A stretch of 64,000 nt of DNA from Whitmania pigra (GCA_021613335.1 JAJTWR010000001.1:817035-881034); one strand, 5' to 3'; positions 24,100 through 37,178 are shown, counted from the stretch's first letter. Translations and numbers: made by a program. Notes: generated by a model from the letters alone, not told the origin.

Positions 24100-25722
24100 A
24101 TGATTATCAGCAGATTATTAATAACTTTGCTCGGTTACAATCTCATGAATATTTCAGAATGTAATACCAGAAGCACATTTCAGATGACACTCGATTGTGA
24201 CGGCAAATCAGGATGTGCTTTGGATCTTCCATCTTCAGTTGAAACAGGAGTAAAAACCAAAAGCTGGTGTGCAATGATTTGCAAGGATCAGATGAACTGC
24301 ACAGGCTTCAACTACTTGGAAAATAATGAAACATGTCAGTTGTTTCACTTCCTTCCCTTCAAGATCATGTCCTATCCTAAATGTTACAACTACTACGTGA
24401 GTTTTAGTTTGATTTGCAGATATTTAGAAATTGGTACTTTTGAAATGTTCTTTCGAAAATAAATAGATGATATAAATTGAAAAAAGTTACATTGTTACAT
24501 TGATGTCTTCTTTGTAGATGCCATCAAGGATCGTCTTGCCAAGTAAACTTAGTTTTGCAGTGAATTATATACTTATTAAGAAAAAAAGTTTAGTAAAACA
24601 CTCATTTACATTAAAGAATGTTTTTACTAAATCAAATAAATTATAAGTTTCGAATTTCAGCAAACGGAAATCTTGCCTTAGAAAGAGAAACATGTCAGAG
24701 TTCAATAAGTGGAGATCCTATGGGCAAGTACTCGCCATGGCTAGCAGTTGATGGTTTTCATGGAACCTTTGCTTGGATGGGACAATGTGCTCACACTAAG
24801 GATCCTGACGGAGGAGAGAACTGGTTCATGGTGGATCTGAGGCAAACTGTTGGCGTCAGTCGCGTCCGCGTTTTGACGTTTACGGCAACTTGTAGGTTTT
24901 ATAGTTAATTATTCATTTGATTAAAATACGTTGCATAACTGAGATAATTTTGGATCGTTACTGTTAATTTATCCGTAAGACTTTAAATGTTCCAAAAATA
25001 GCTCTGAATTTATTTGTCTCAAGTTTAAAATAATTTCTATAATGAATTAGGACACACAGACTTTCTAGGTAATCGAAAATACGGATATTTAAATTAAATA
25101 GTTAAATATCATAAGGCGTCAGACTAGTCCGAGTTTTGACATTTACCTCAGATGGTAGGATTTTAGATGTGGTTCTTCATTTGATTAACTAAGATTATTT
25201 AGATCAAATTGGTCTAACCGTTAATGTTAATGTTATTTTATGGGCTGTGAATGTATTTGTGTTTATGTTATAAAGTAATTTCTGCGATGAATTAGAACAT
25301 TCACAGTTCATGCCATCGAAATATAAACGCAAATTAATATAATGCCAAATTATCAGTAAACATTTTAATTGAAAAAATAACTTCCTAATTATCATTAGTG
25401 ACGAAATGACAAAAATGTGTATATAAAGGATTTATAATTTATTTTCAAAATACAAAAATTCACATTTCAAGCTGATCACTTTGGAAGATTCCTCAACCTG
25501 ATCATTGGTCTCACCAATGATTCTTGGCTCGTAAAGAGACCAGTAAGAGACACCTATCCTTTGTGTGGAATCTACCCTAAAATACCGAGTTCTGGTTCCT
25601 GGTTTGAAGTCAATTGTTCTACTAACGGAGCACAACCAGTGAGATACGTCATTGTCCAACAAACTCCACTCAACTCGCCAAGTGGTGGAGGCATGTGTCT
25701 GTGTGAAGTTCAGGTCTTTTAA
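24100..25722 (+). CDS. Gene E: secreted PAN-like + F-type-lectin-like protein with chimeric intron 3
   Basis: Exons 24100-24396, 24518-24542, 24661-24895 and 25488-25722 splice to 792 nt, 263 residues. The signal peptide is MIISRLLITLLGYNL; NISECN gives the extra exon 1 Cys. The loop is DGFHGTFAWMGQC followed by AHTKDPDGGE: the residue after CA is His, the position where F-type lectins keep a sugar-contact His, while most copies here have Gln. Exon 4 ends GGGMCLCEVQVF, with an extra Cys. Intron 3 is 592 nt and contains, at about 25106-25140, a relic of another copy's exon 3 end. Intact with good TATA. Confidence 0.88.
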
Positions 25723-26800
25723 AGATTTTGAAAATTGAAAATTGAAGTTGAATCGATTTTCTTAAAATCTCCAAACTGACATTTTTGTGAATCGGTTGTG
25801 AGACACAAAAATCTCGAAAAATTTATTTCCTGAATTCTTTTAAAGTAATTCTCAGTTTTGTTGTAAGGTTTAGTTGATGTATTTCTTACAATTATATTCA
25901 GTCACCATATAATTTCAAATCTCGGTACTATGCCACTTCGCTATTATACCACTTTTGCTTGGTCCCAACAAAATTCAATCAAAATAAATTTATTATGCCA
26001 CCCCTACTCTCGCTACTATGCCACTATTGTGTGACTGTTAAAAAACACGAGTCGTTAAAAAGTCTGTATTTCTGAGCAGTGTTCGATTATTTATAATAAT
26101 CTAATGACTGTATATATAAATTTAACCATCAGTAAACTAAATCAGTAAATAGTTTGCAGATTATTGGTTCATCAATATTTCCCCCTTCGTGCATGGATAA
26201 GATCTCAGCTTGCATCAGTTCAGCAGCAACTTTTATTCGGATGTTATGATTTTGTGATTGTGATTTCTTTGTTTTTTCTCTCCGATGCTTCATCATTATC
26301 ATCATCGTTGTCATCGTCATCACAATAGCAACGACCGAATAAGATATGAATAAGATACATTAAATTAACTTTAATTCATTTAAAATTATTTCACAGAAGG
26401 GAATAAATTAAACCATGTTGATTTGTCACATTTTGATTTTTTGTGTAAGTTTGCAACTAAATGACGCTGTAGTAATGTTATAGCGTTATAGGTAATAGCT
26501 TCATTACAATATGCTAATAATTTAAACTTCAAAACGAAGCACTGAAGGTTCATCAAGTGCAACACGATTCACTGATTCCATAGATTTTCAAACAGTCCAA
26601 AGGCACGGAGATCAGATAACATAGGTAGAAGGTTTTTTCCTTTAATCTATCTTTTATTTATTTTATTTTTTTTCAAATTTCATAGAAGTTTTTTTGTGTT
26701 TTGAATTTGTTTAAGCAAACAATACATCAGCGGATCAAAAGTAAAAGCCACTTTCAAGATTAGTTGCAAGAGTAAGTAGACTAAATACAAATTTAGACAA
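25723..26800. other. 3' flank of gene E and AT-rich spacer
   Basis: Contains the family 3'-flank block to about 25920, again at 26150-26260. The stretch 25920-26040 (CTATGCCACT repeated with variation) is not found elsewhere in the window. No gene seen. Confidence 0.5.
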
Positions 26801-26801
26801 G

Positions 26802-26912
<111 letters not shown>

Positions 26913-26944
26913 TAGGTTCACATTCATTAATAATAATAATAATA

Positions 26945-28655
26945 AATTTATAAAGCGCCTTGTGTCTTCGCTGTCCCATGAAGTCCTGAAGAGGTGGGTC
27001 TTCAGGTGGCGTATCAAGAGCTCCAGGGATGGCTGGGCTCTGACGGTAGAAGGGAGTTTGTTCCAGACAGCTGGAGAGGCGTATGAGAAGCCTCTGTTTG
27101 GAAGGGATGATTTATGTACCGGTTGGTGAAGTTGAGTGGCTGACGATGAACGAAGACCAGATGTTTGGCGGCGATCTAGTAGATGATGGAGATAAGGTGG
27201 GGTGGATGTTGCTAAAGTGTGATATGTCATGAGGGCAATTTTGAAAGTGATACGACTATGGATCTGCAATCAGTGCAATTTCTTAAGACGGTCCATGTTA
27301 TTGAGGGTAGAGTTGAGGAGGCCGAGCTTGGCAAGCTTGTTTTGGACGCTTTGCAAGGATTGAATTAACGAAGCAGATGTGCCATAAAGAAGTCTAAGCG
27401 AGAGAGAACAAGGCAGCGTGCAAGGGCGGAAGTTATATTAACGGAAAGTAGCGGACGAATGTGCCGGATAGCCCAGATGAGATGATTGCAGGATTTGATA
27501 ATAGAAGCGGAATGTTCTTTAAAGGTGAGGTGTGAATCAACAATAACATCGAGAAGCTTGAGGGTAGTAGAGGAAGGAAAGAGGGTGCCAGCGATGCTTA
27601 TGGAAAGAGGAGGCGACAGAGTTTTGAGGCGAGTGGGTTTGCCAATAAACATAATTTCAGATTTCTGAAGATTCATTTGCAGAAAGTTAACGAGATGGCA
27701 ATACTGGATGGCATCAGTGCACTTCCTCAAATTCTCGAGTTGATCTGAGATGTTATGGCTGGAAAGAATAGAGCAAAGACTTGTGTCATCGGCGTATTGA
27801 TGGAAGGATATGTTGAAGTTAAGAATAAGGTTAGACAAATGTGAAGTACAGGTTATGAAAAGCATAGGTCCCAAGACAGAGCCTTGAGGAACACCGGCAA
27901 GTAGTTCAACTGGAGGGGATGATTGATCGCCTAGTTTTACATATTGGGTTCTGTTGTAAAAGTAAGATTGTAGCCAGAAGAGTGCAAAGCCATCGATTCC
28001 AAAGTCAGACTGAAGTCTCTCCTACAATATCTGGTGGTTTATGGTATCAAAGGCAGCTGAGAGGTCAAGTCACAATTACAGCACAATTGCCCTTGCCACA
28101 GATGTCGGTGAGATTGCTGAAGATGTGTGAAAGGGCTGTTTCTGTAGAGAAACCAGGTCTCTAGGCAGATTGGAGAAAAGAAAAGTTCAAGGATGCTGTG
28201 ATATAAGGTCGAATTCTGAAGAGAATGAGTCTTTCTAGCAGTTTTGACATGGTAGAAAGGTTGGAGATGGGTCTGTAATTGGTATGCAGCTTGGATCGAG
28301 GCTTGGCTTTTTTAGAAGGGGAAGGCCCTGGGCCCTCTTGAATATGGACGGAAAAAAGCAGTTTGTAAAGAGAGAGCGCCACATGGAACAGGGGTTTACA
28401 TCTGACTTGAGTTCTTCCTTGATGGAGGAGGCCCTAGACTTTAGGATGGCAATCTTGGCTGTTTACTTGGCTGACTTGTAGAGTTGCCTGGCGACGTCAT
28501 TGCTTTAATGATAATAGCAACGTTCCAAGCGCCATCAGGCTTTCTTTGCCTCGATTGCTTCAAGAGAGAACTGGTAATTAGGTTGGTGACCGACTCGAAT
28601 GGAAAACTTAATGATTGGGGCATATCTGTCGAGGAGCTCCTCTAGAGATTTATGG
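26945..28655 (-). mobile_element. 5'-truncated LINE (L2/CR1-like non-LTR retrotransposon)
   Basis: Minus-strand pieces in order: NYRPISNLSTMSKLLERLI, DLSAAFDTINHQ, GVPQGSVLGPMLF, FHQYADDTSL, LVNFLQMNLQKSEIMFIG, SRITFKIALMTYHTL and FSYASPAVWNKLPSTVRAQ. These are RT domains and the C-terminal region of L2/CR1-type LINEs. Several stops and frameshifts break the ORF, and no endonuclease is left. The 5' break abuts a (GAT)n array and the 3' end a (TAA)n array. Confidence 0.88.
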
Positions 28656-28663
28656 ACCTGTGT

Positions 28664-28877
<214 letters not shown>

Positions 28878-28879
28878 AT

Positions 28880-29738
28880 TAATGAGCGAAAGTTTAACAA
28901 GCAAAATAAAGAATTTCGATGGTTTTTCTCTAGTCAATACATTTTTAATTTATTCCCCATTTTCTATACTTTTGATATTTTCATATTTGTCAAGACGACA
29001 TCCAAAGTTATGTGAAGAAAAGCAGATGTAATTTTAAATAAATCGTTCATTTATTGAAATCGTGGAGATCAATGTATTTATTAAGCGAATATTTTATGAT
29101 TCACGTTTTTAAAATATGCGACTATATGAACATATGACATCTTAAATTTGCTATTTTTGAATTTAAATAATTTGAAAACAAAATTCGTGTAATCAATAAA
29201 ATTTTCTAGTTTAGTTTTTGACTTGCTATAATAAATAAGACTAGCAGCAACCGAGCAGATCATCTGCTATTATAACTGATTAAATGATTAAAACATGCCA
29301 AATGTTAATGTAGTTTTAGTTTTTACGTTAACGTTTACAATTTTTTTTGTCTTGATTTTCTGAGACAAAAATAGATTGATATTTTTTTTGAACCTGAGAT
29401 TTATTGATCGTCATAGAAAAGGCAATTGCGGGACTGAGGCGAGTTGAAAGAGCTGAGCACTGGATTGATGAAAGAATGATTCTTGAAAGATTAATGTGTT
29501 TTAGGTGCGTTCTAAGTGATGAGCGAATAAACTACTGAGCGATTAAATATGATGTAAAGCTAAACTTTCAAAAATCCTGTATCCCGTATATTAAAAATTT
29601 AATCAAACTAAAAATAAAAATAAAACTTTAAATACGTACGATGCATTTGCAAATAAAAGTTGTTGAAAATCCATTGTTTGCATCGTTCGCCTCCAAATCG
29701 ACGGTCTTTTTTAAAACTTGCTATACACCCTTCTAAGA
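28880..29738. other. 5' flank module of gene F
   Basis: Matches the flanks of J (43905-46270, interrupted there by a hAT), of L (inverted, 52900-53430) and of the copy past the right window edge (63560-64000). Includes the open stretch VIEKAIAGLRRVERAEHWID at about 29412-29471. Confidence 0.6.
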
Positions 29739-29811
29739 TATAAAAGTCTGAGAGCATTGAGGCGCAACTATATTTTTAGGATATTTTACATTTTTACATT
29801 TTTAATTTAAA

Positions 29812-30965
29812 ATGGATTTCAGCAGATTATTAATAGCTTTACTCGGTTGTATTCTCATTAATATTTCAGAATCCAATTCCAGAAGCACATTTCAGATGAC
29901 ACTCGATTGTTACGGCAAACAAGGATGTGCTTTGGACCTTCCATCTTCAATTGAAACAGGAGTAAAAACCAAAATCTGGTGTGCAGTGATTTGTAAAATT
30001 CAGACGAACTGCGCGAGCTTCAACTACTTTGAAAATAATAAAACATGTCAGTTGTTTCACTTCCTTCCCTTCAAGATCATGTCCTATCCTAAATGTTACA
30101 ACTACTATGTGAGTTTTAGTTTGATTTTCAGATTTTGACAAATTGGTACTTTTGAAAGATTCTTTCGAAAATAAATAAATAATAGAAACTGAAAAGAGTT
30201 ACATTGTTACATTAATGTCTTCTTTGTAGATGCCTTCAAGGATCATCTTGCCAAGTAAACTCAGTTTTGAAGTGATTTATTTAATTATTAAAAAAAAAGA
30301 TTAATAAAATACGCATTTACTTGAAAGAATATTTTTACTAAATTAATTAAATTATTAATTTCGAATTTTAGCAAATGGAAATCTTGCCTTAAAAAGACAA
30401 ACATGTCAGAGTTCAACAGATGCAGTTCCTATGGGATGATTTTTATGAACCAATGTACGGAAAGCACAATGTTCTCATACTCATGATCCTAACGTAGGAG
30501 AGAACTTGTTCATGGTGGATTTGAGGCAAATTATTGGCGTCAGTCTCGTCCGAGTTTTGACGTTTACCTCAACTCGTAGGTTTCTAGATGTGGTTCTTCA
30601 TTTGATTAACTATGATTATTTAGATCAAGTTGGTCTAACTGTATATTTACTGTAAAAAATGTATATTTCTAAAGTATTTAGCATTTATTTTCAAAATACA
30701 AAAATTCACATTTTAAGCTTATCATCTAGTGAGATTCCTCAACCTGATCATTGGTCTCACCAATGATTCTTGGCTCGTAAAGAGACCAGTGAGAAACGCC
30801 AATCCTTTGTGTGGAATCTACCCTAAAACACCAAGTTCTGGTTCTTGGATTGAAGTCAATTGTTCCACCAATGGTGCACAACCAGTGAGATACGTTATTG
30901 TCCAACAAACTCCAGTCAATTTGTCCATTGGACACTTGAGTCTATGTGAAGTTCAAGTCTTCTAA
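29812..30965 (+). pseudogene. F: PAN-like + F-type-lectin-like pseudogene
   Basis: Exons at 29812-30108, 30230-30254, 30372-30579 and 30734-30965. TATA (29739-29746), exons 1, 2 and 4 and the splice sites look normal; the exon 3 acceptor is TTTTAG. Exon 3 has lost 26 nt after CCTATGGG (the segment for KLSSWLAVD), which puts TGA in frame at once; a further 1-nt loss downstream restores the frame too late. The exon 1 product (MDFSRLLIALLGCIL, then NISESN) could still be made as a truncated PAN-only peptide. Recently dead by appearance. Confidence 0.85.
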
Positions 30966-31519
30966 AGATTTTGAAAATTGAAAATTGAAGTTAAATCGAT
31001 ATTCTTGAAATTTCCAAAGTTACTCGGTTGTGACAAACAAAATATCGAAAAAATGTTTTCTTGAAATTTTTTAGAATTTTTCTCAGATTCGATGAATGGT
31101 TTAATGATTTTGTTGCATTGATAATAAATAATCTAATATTAATTATTTATTTTTCTTTAATTTTAAAATATTTTTTAATTAATTATTATTTATAAATTAT
31201 TTAAATCTTAAATATTTTTTATTCATTTATTATTATTATTTGTACTTCATTTAGCGCTCCTTCGCAAGGTTGCCTCTGGCAGTGCAGGCTGGGTCTTATT
31301 GGATTTTTTATTTCTTTTCATTAATCAGTGACAACATTTTGTAAATGGATTTATGATTGCTATTAATTTTAGAATTTTTCGATGAGCATGAGATAAAACA
31401 ATTTATTAATTGAGGTCACATATGAATATTAATAAGTTAAGTCAATTAATTTTAATTAATTTAACGTTATTTCACTTTCGATATGCAGGCAGTGTTCTGA
31501 CTATGAGACTATGCCATCG

Positions 31520-31792
<273 letters not shown>

Positions 31793-31802
31793 CAGTAGTA
31801 GT

Positions 31803-31980
31803 CGTAGGTTAAAGAAACATCCAACCCGAGTGAATTTAGGCCGATAACTGTCGGTCCTCTCATGAGCCGACTTTTTCATCGGATAATCAACAAAAGAATG
31901 CTGCTTTTTTGGCCTCTATCTTTGAGACAAAAAGCATTCAGGCATGGCGACGATCTTGGCGACAGCTTGTGGATCGTCAA
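31803..31980 (+). mobile_element. LINE reverse-transcriptase N-terminal fragment
   Basis: The plus strand gives KKHPTRVNLGR, then after a frame break PITVGPLMSRLFHRIINKRM and LSLRQKAFRHGDDLGDSL. This resembles the early RT region of R2/NeSL-like LINEs (RPI-V, R-FHRI, R-KAF--GD). It ends exactly where homology to the glycosyltransferase begins. Confidence 0.6.
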
Positions 31981-32177
31981 CATTCTACATTATGTAATGT
32001 CTTTGTTGCAAACATCTCATATTATTTCCAGACTACTTGGCTTTTCCCAAATGAAATATGGTCACTTGTGGACGATAAATGGTTGAGTATTGTTATTAAA
32101 CTGATGAAACCGAGAAGAAGAAGAAGAAAGGGGTGGAAACGTGTTTTCACTGACATTTGGATACCTTTATTCAAACA
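31981..32177 (-). pseudogene. Glycosyltransferase 5'-end pseudogene
   Basis: A minus-strand copy of the first ~60 codons of the 14-kb glycosyltransferase (MSVKTRFHPFLLLLLGFISL, then SSTSDHISFGKSQVVWK) including its 5' flank. The frame stops after VVWK (TAA in place of the TATCATGAG context), and homology stops at 31981 where a LINE fragment starts; the catalytic region is absent. Confidence 0.85.
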
Positions 32178-32416
32178 TTGAATTAAAAAAAGTAATAAGT
32201 TAATCAATCATTAACTAAAATTATGGATGCTGAATTTGCACAAAGCTATTAAATGAATTTTCAAATGAAAAATTAGTCACATTTTCCATAAAAATTTCAA
32301 TTATAATGTCCTTATAAAACGTTAGTCAAATATTTATAAATTAACGCATATAATTGAATTATAATAAAGTACCAACTAAATAATAGTTTATAAATTAATC
32401 TATTTGGTACTTGTGA

Positions 32417-32457
<41 letters not shown>

Positions 32458-32954
32458 TAGTAATATTATTAAAACCTTCAGACAAAATTACTAAATGTTC
32501 GTTTTTTATCTAACCTTTACAGCTTTAGCAAAAATTTGTTACATCGACGACTACTACGTTAAATCCAAAGCTTGCTGACCAATATTATTTGTTTACCTTT
32601 ACGTGCGAACTTATTTGGACAGTCGGACCATCTCATTAATGAAAAGAAATTCTTATTGTTATTATCTTATTGTTCTTACTGATACTAGGCTATAGACCAC
32701 ACTGTTCAAGTTATTAGAACAATCTTCTTTCGCAAATTTTTTCTGGTACAATAATCATTTATCATTTCTAATTCTCATAGTCATTAATCCATCAGATAAG
32801 CCAAGCTACCAGGCTCTTCGCTTTTATCGCCATTACAAGAGCGTACAAGAATTTACTACTAAAAGTAAATATGAATGAGCAAATGATTTCTGACCTTACA
32901 TTGCTTTCGGATGATTTTTATGGAGAAATGTTTGGAAGCCTTTCGTGGTCATCG

Positions 32955-33030
32955 AATAATATAAATAAGTTTGTTGCGTCACATTTTACAAGAATAATAT
33001 AAATAAGTTTGTTGTATCACATTTTACAAG
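32955..33030. repeat. 38-bp tandem duplication
   Basis: AATAATATAAATAAGTTTG-type unit, 38 bp, present twice in a row with two differences. Confidence 0.85.
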
Positions 33031-33775
33031 AAAAACCTCAAAAACATTGCTTGCAGTTGAACGCAATCCTAGAAATCTGTGGTCGCTCTTCACCATTGTT
33101 AATTTACCATCATCATCATCATCATCGTCATCGTCATCGTCATCGTCGACACTGACAATGGACTGATGAAACAATCTTTTCTTGTTCTGATTGCAATCAG
33201 AAAGTCATGTTGAGCTAAGAGTTATGAAAAATACGTCATGAAAATGTGATGATAACATATCTGAACTATGACCTAAATAACTCACTGCATCTTTAGAATT
33301 TACCGTTACTCTTTGACATAATTCATTTTCATATTCATGTGCACCTTAAATATTTAAATTATGCAAGAAAATGCATGAAAATTACGATAACAACGTTATT
33401 GCGAAATTACTATCGGATATCTTTTTGTAAAATATATAATATATGTATATATAAATTTATTTATTTATTTATATACATTTATATAAATAACTTAATATCA
33501 AAAATGTTGTTAAAAATGCTGTCTCCGAGAGAAAATTTATTCTAAACAATGCGATAACATTAAGAATGTGGCCGTCCATAGCAACCATTGAAGCTGGCAT
33601 GATCAATATTCCAAATTAAAGGTTGTTGCAAATCCATTGTTTGCTTCGTACGTCTCCATATCAACGTCTCCATTTTTAACACCTTTCCATCTTCTAAGAC
33701 ATTCTTTAAAAAGTCTGAAAAACTTGAGGATTTATTTTGAAATTTAGGGCCATAGAAACACTTTTAAATTTAAAA

Positions 33776-35124
33776 ATGTTTTTCAAATTATTAACAGTTT
33801 TACTCATTAACAACCTTGTGAATATTTCAGAATCCAATTTCAGAAGCACATTTCAGATGACACTTGATTGTTACGGCAAACCAGGATGTGCTTTGGACCT
33901 TCCATCTGCAGTTGAAACAGGAGTAAAAACTAAAAGCTGTTGTGCAGTGATTTGCAACGACCAGATGAACTGCACGAGCTTCAACTACTTGGAAAATAAT
34001 GAAACATGTCAGTTTTTTCGCTTCCTTCCCTTCAACATCATGTCCTATCCTAAATGTTACAACTACTATGTGAGTTTTAGTTTGATTTGCACATTTCTAC
34101 AAATTGGTACTTTGAAATGTTCTTTCGAAAATAAGTAAATGATATAAATTGAAAAGAGTTATATTGTTACATTGATGTCTTCTTTGTAGATGCCTTCAAG
34201 AATCATCTTGCCAAGTAAACTTAGTTTTGCAGTGAATTATTTAACTAATAAGATGAAAATAATAACATAAGAATTTACTTTAAAAATAATTTTACTAAAT
34301 TACATAAATTATAAATTTCGAATTTCAGCAAATGGAAATCTTGCCTTAAAAAGAGAAACATGTCAGAGTTCAACAGATGCAGTTCCTATGGGCAAGCTCT
34401 CGTCATGGCTGGCAGTGGATGGTTTGTCTGGAACCAATGTTTTTCTAGCACAATGTGCTCAAACTAAGGATCCTAACGGAGGAGAAAACTGGTTCATGGT
34501 GGATTTGAGGCAAACTGTTGGTGTCAGCCTCGTCCGCGTTTTGACGTTTTTGGGAAGTTGTAGGTTTTTCAATTAATTATTTATTTGAATAAAATAAGTT
34601 GCATAAATGAGATAATTTGGGATGTTACTGTTAATTCATCCTTAAAACTCTAAATTCTCCAAAAATATTTCTGAATTTATTTGTATCTCAAGTATAACGT
34701 AATTTCTATGAGGAATTAGGACACTCAAGATTTCGAAAGGTAATCGCAAATATAAAACATTCGGATATCTTTATGTAAAAAATAGAATGGCTAAGCACCA
34801 TTAGAAAGAAAATTATAAAATGATTATAAATGAAAAAATTAGCATTTATTTACGCAATTAAAAACCGTATTTGAAGCTATCAGTCTCCTGAGATACCTCA
34901 ACCTGACCATTGGTCTCACCAATGATTCTTGGCTCGTAAAGAGACCAGTAAGAAACACCTATCCTTTGTGTGGAATCTACTCTAAAACACCGCGTTCTGG
35001 TTTCTGGATTGAAGTCAATTGTTCCACCAACGAAGCACAACCAGTGAGATACGTCATTGTTCAACAAACTCCACTCAACTCCTCGGGTGGACGCTTGAGT
35101 CTGTGTGAAATTCAAGTGTTTTAA
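33776..35124 (+). CDS. Gene G: secreted PAN-like + F-type-lectin-like protein
   Basis: Exons 33776-34069, 34190-34214, 34329-34563 and 34893-35124 splice to 786 nt, 261 residues. An in-frame ATG at 33737 exists, but 33776 aligns with the family start (MFFKLLTVLLINNLV). Like B it has KSCCAVIC, ISES and the 232-nt exon 4. Differences from B include VICNDQMNC, FFRFLPFNIM, the loop DGLSGTNVFLAQC, and CSTNEAQ. Exon 3 ends TFLGSCR. TATA is weak (TTTAAAAAGTCTG). Intact. Confidence 0.87.
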
Positions 35125-35724
35125 AGATTTTGAAATATGAAAATTGGAGTTGAAATGAATTTCTTGGCATTTTCAAACTGACATTTTTGTGACTCGGTTG
35201 TGAGACGCAAAATCTCGGAAAATTTATTTCCTGAAATCTTTTAAATTTTTTAAAGTATTTTAAAACTCAGTTTTGTTGCAAGGTTTTGTTGATGTATTCT
35301 CACAATTAAATTTATTCACCATATATTCTGTTGTTATAATCTTTATAATCATAATCATAATCGTCATCATCATTTTGCAGATTATTGATTCACCCATGCT
35401 TCCTCCTTCGTGCATGGATAAGATCTCACTTTACATCAGTTCAGAAACAACTTTTATTCGTATTACATGATTTTGTGATTTTGATTTCTTTGTAATACTA
35501 TTATTTTTATATTAATAATTTTTTTTACAATTCACATATTTATTTTATAAAACGCGCTTAAATTGCAGTGCATTTTTCGGATGATTCATCTGGTTACGAT
35601 GTTCACCTGGTTTGTTAATTATTTTAATTATTTTTAATTTAATTATATTAAATCATAGCAATGGAATTTCAATAAATTTATTAAAACACCTTTATTGGTG
35701 TAATATGAGGGTTTAGCTTAAAAT

Positions 35725-35870
35725 ATAAGTTAGCTCAGTGGGTATAGTGCCTGCTAACGACGTTAAAAGCAACTGTCGTTACGTGTCTTGTTCGCAACCC
35801 AGCTTCTAAAGCAGCAAAGTGCCTCTTGGATGAAGCGCTATAAAAGTGATTGGGCGCCCCTTACGCTTAC
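35725..35870 (+). repeat. tRNA-derived SINE-like head
   Basis: TAGCTCAGTGGGTATAGTG (A-box-like, anticodon-arm-like CTGCTAACG after it) and TTGTTCGCAACCC (B-box-like), then a non-tRNA body with GAAGCGCTATAAAAGTGATT. Absent from the paralogous site in the 3' flank of gene B, as expected of an insertion. Confidence 0.5.
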
Positions 35871-35877
35871 TATGTTT

Positions 35878-36780
35878 TTAATTTGTTACGTGAGTTTAAC
35901 TTGTAATCTGGGGAATGAACAAGTTTGACAAGTACATAGAAATGCGAATTATTCAATTAGCAGGCAATATTCTGAATAAATAATTTTTGATTTCCTGGGA
36001 TCAGTCATTTAAACCAAATTTATAAAATAATATCTAATTATAATACTAATGTTAACATTAATCATTATAAATATTTAGATAGTTATAAATATTTAAAAAT
36101 TGAAAAGTCACTTCAGCTGGTGGCCTGTCCCTTGTCACAAGACCCAGAAACAGCCCCACAAGAAGTGCAATTGGAACTAATAGATCGTCAATCTGATGCA
36201 ATCTTAAAGGAGAATTTCCGCTCTCTTCCATTAAAAGAGTTCTATGCCTCACTTAAAGATGACTGTTTTCCAAATTTCCGGGAGATGGCACAGAAGATTT
36301 GGGCCTTGTTTGGCTCAACCTACATGTGTGAACAGACGTTCAGCGTCATGAAGATCAATAAATCCCGTCACAGATACCAGTTAACTGATCAACACCTCAG
36401 ATCTATTCTGCGAATTGCTACAACAAAGCTAACGCCTGACTTTGATTCCTTAATGAAAGGGAGACCAACAACATTGTTCCCACTAAAATTGAAGATACTA
36501 TTTTATTAAAGATTGCATAAAAGTTTTGTAAAATAACTCTTTTTATGCTTTTCTACCTTAAATTAATCTAAACATTTTACCATAATTTGTTATGTGAGTT
36601 TAACTTGTAATCTGGGGAATGAACAAGTTTGACAAGTACATAGAAATGCGAATTATTATTTTAGCAGGCAATATTCTGAATAAATAATTTTTGATTTCCT
36701 GGGATCAGTCATTTAAACAAAATTTATAAAATAATATCTAATTATAAATACTAATCTTAATATTAATCATTATAAATATT
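35878..36780 (+). mobile_element. hAT transposase relic between ~197-bp direct repeats
   Basis: Open frame at about 36100-36507: QEVQLELIDRQSDAIL, FPNFREMAQKIWALFGSTYM, CEQTFSVMKINKSRHR, LRSILRIATTKLTPDFDSL. This is the C-terminal dimerisation region of hAT transposases of the GTF2IRD2/SCAND3-like group. It is flanked by direct repeats 35878-36075 and 36584-36780, which occur once in the gene B flank (18397-18500 part). No BED finger or catalytic core is left. Confidence 0.7.
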
Positions 36781-36990
36781 CATATAAATTTAATTTGTGA
36801 CCAAAAATATCCCTAGCTGTCTTTGCAAACTGAGGGTGGTTTTGAATGTGATGATGTCGATGGATGGATGGACCAACGAAGCTTCGGATTCTAAAAAGTA
36901 AAGGAATTTACTAGATTGAAATTTATTCTGTAAAATAATTTCCGTGATTGGAAACTGCGGTTGGAACTTAAAATTTTTGGAAAGTTTAAA

Positions 36991-37178
36991 TGAATCTTAC
37001 AAATCACTGCACACCAGCTTTTGGTTTTTACTCCTGTTTCAACTGAAGATGGAAGGTCCAAAGCACATCCTGGTTTGCCGTAACAATCGAGTGCCATCTG
37101 AAATGTGCTTCTGAAATTGGATTCTGAAATATTCACGAAGTTGTAAATGAGTAAAGCTGTTAATAATCTGAAAACCAG
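36991..37178 (-). pseudogene. H: exon 1 5' fragment
   Basis: A minus-strand copy of exon 1 from the signal peptide (VFRLLTALLIYNFV) to WCAVICKI, then unrelated flank sequence also found at 18640-18730 and 23040-23110. The start codon has become CTG. Exons 2-4 missing. Confidence 0.85.

Larger units (their letters stand above)
31981..36990. repeat. Segmental duplication, copy 2 (dead glycosyltransferase 5' end + gene G + 3' flank)
   Basis: Counterpart of 13982-18730. Extra material here: a 38-bp tandem duplication, a SINE-like head at 35725-35870 and a hAT relic bounded by direct repeats. Confidence 0.75.

Noticed and set aside
33737..33775. Upstream in-frame ATG of gene G
   Set aside because: It adds 13 residues before the signal peptide and is not present in the sister gene B; the family start at 33776 fits better.
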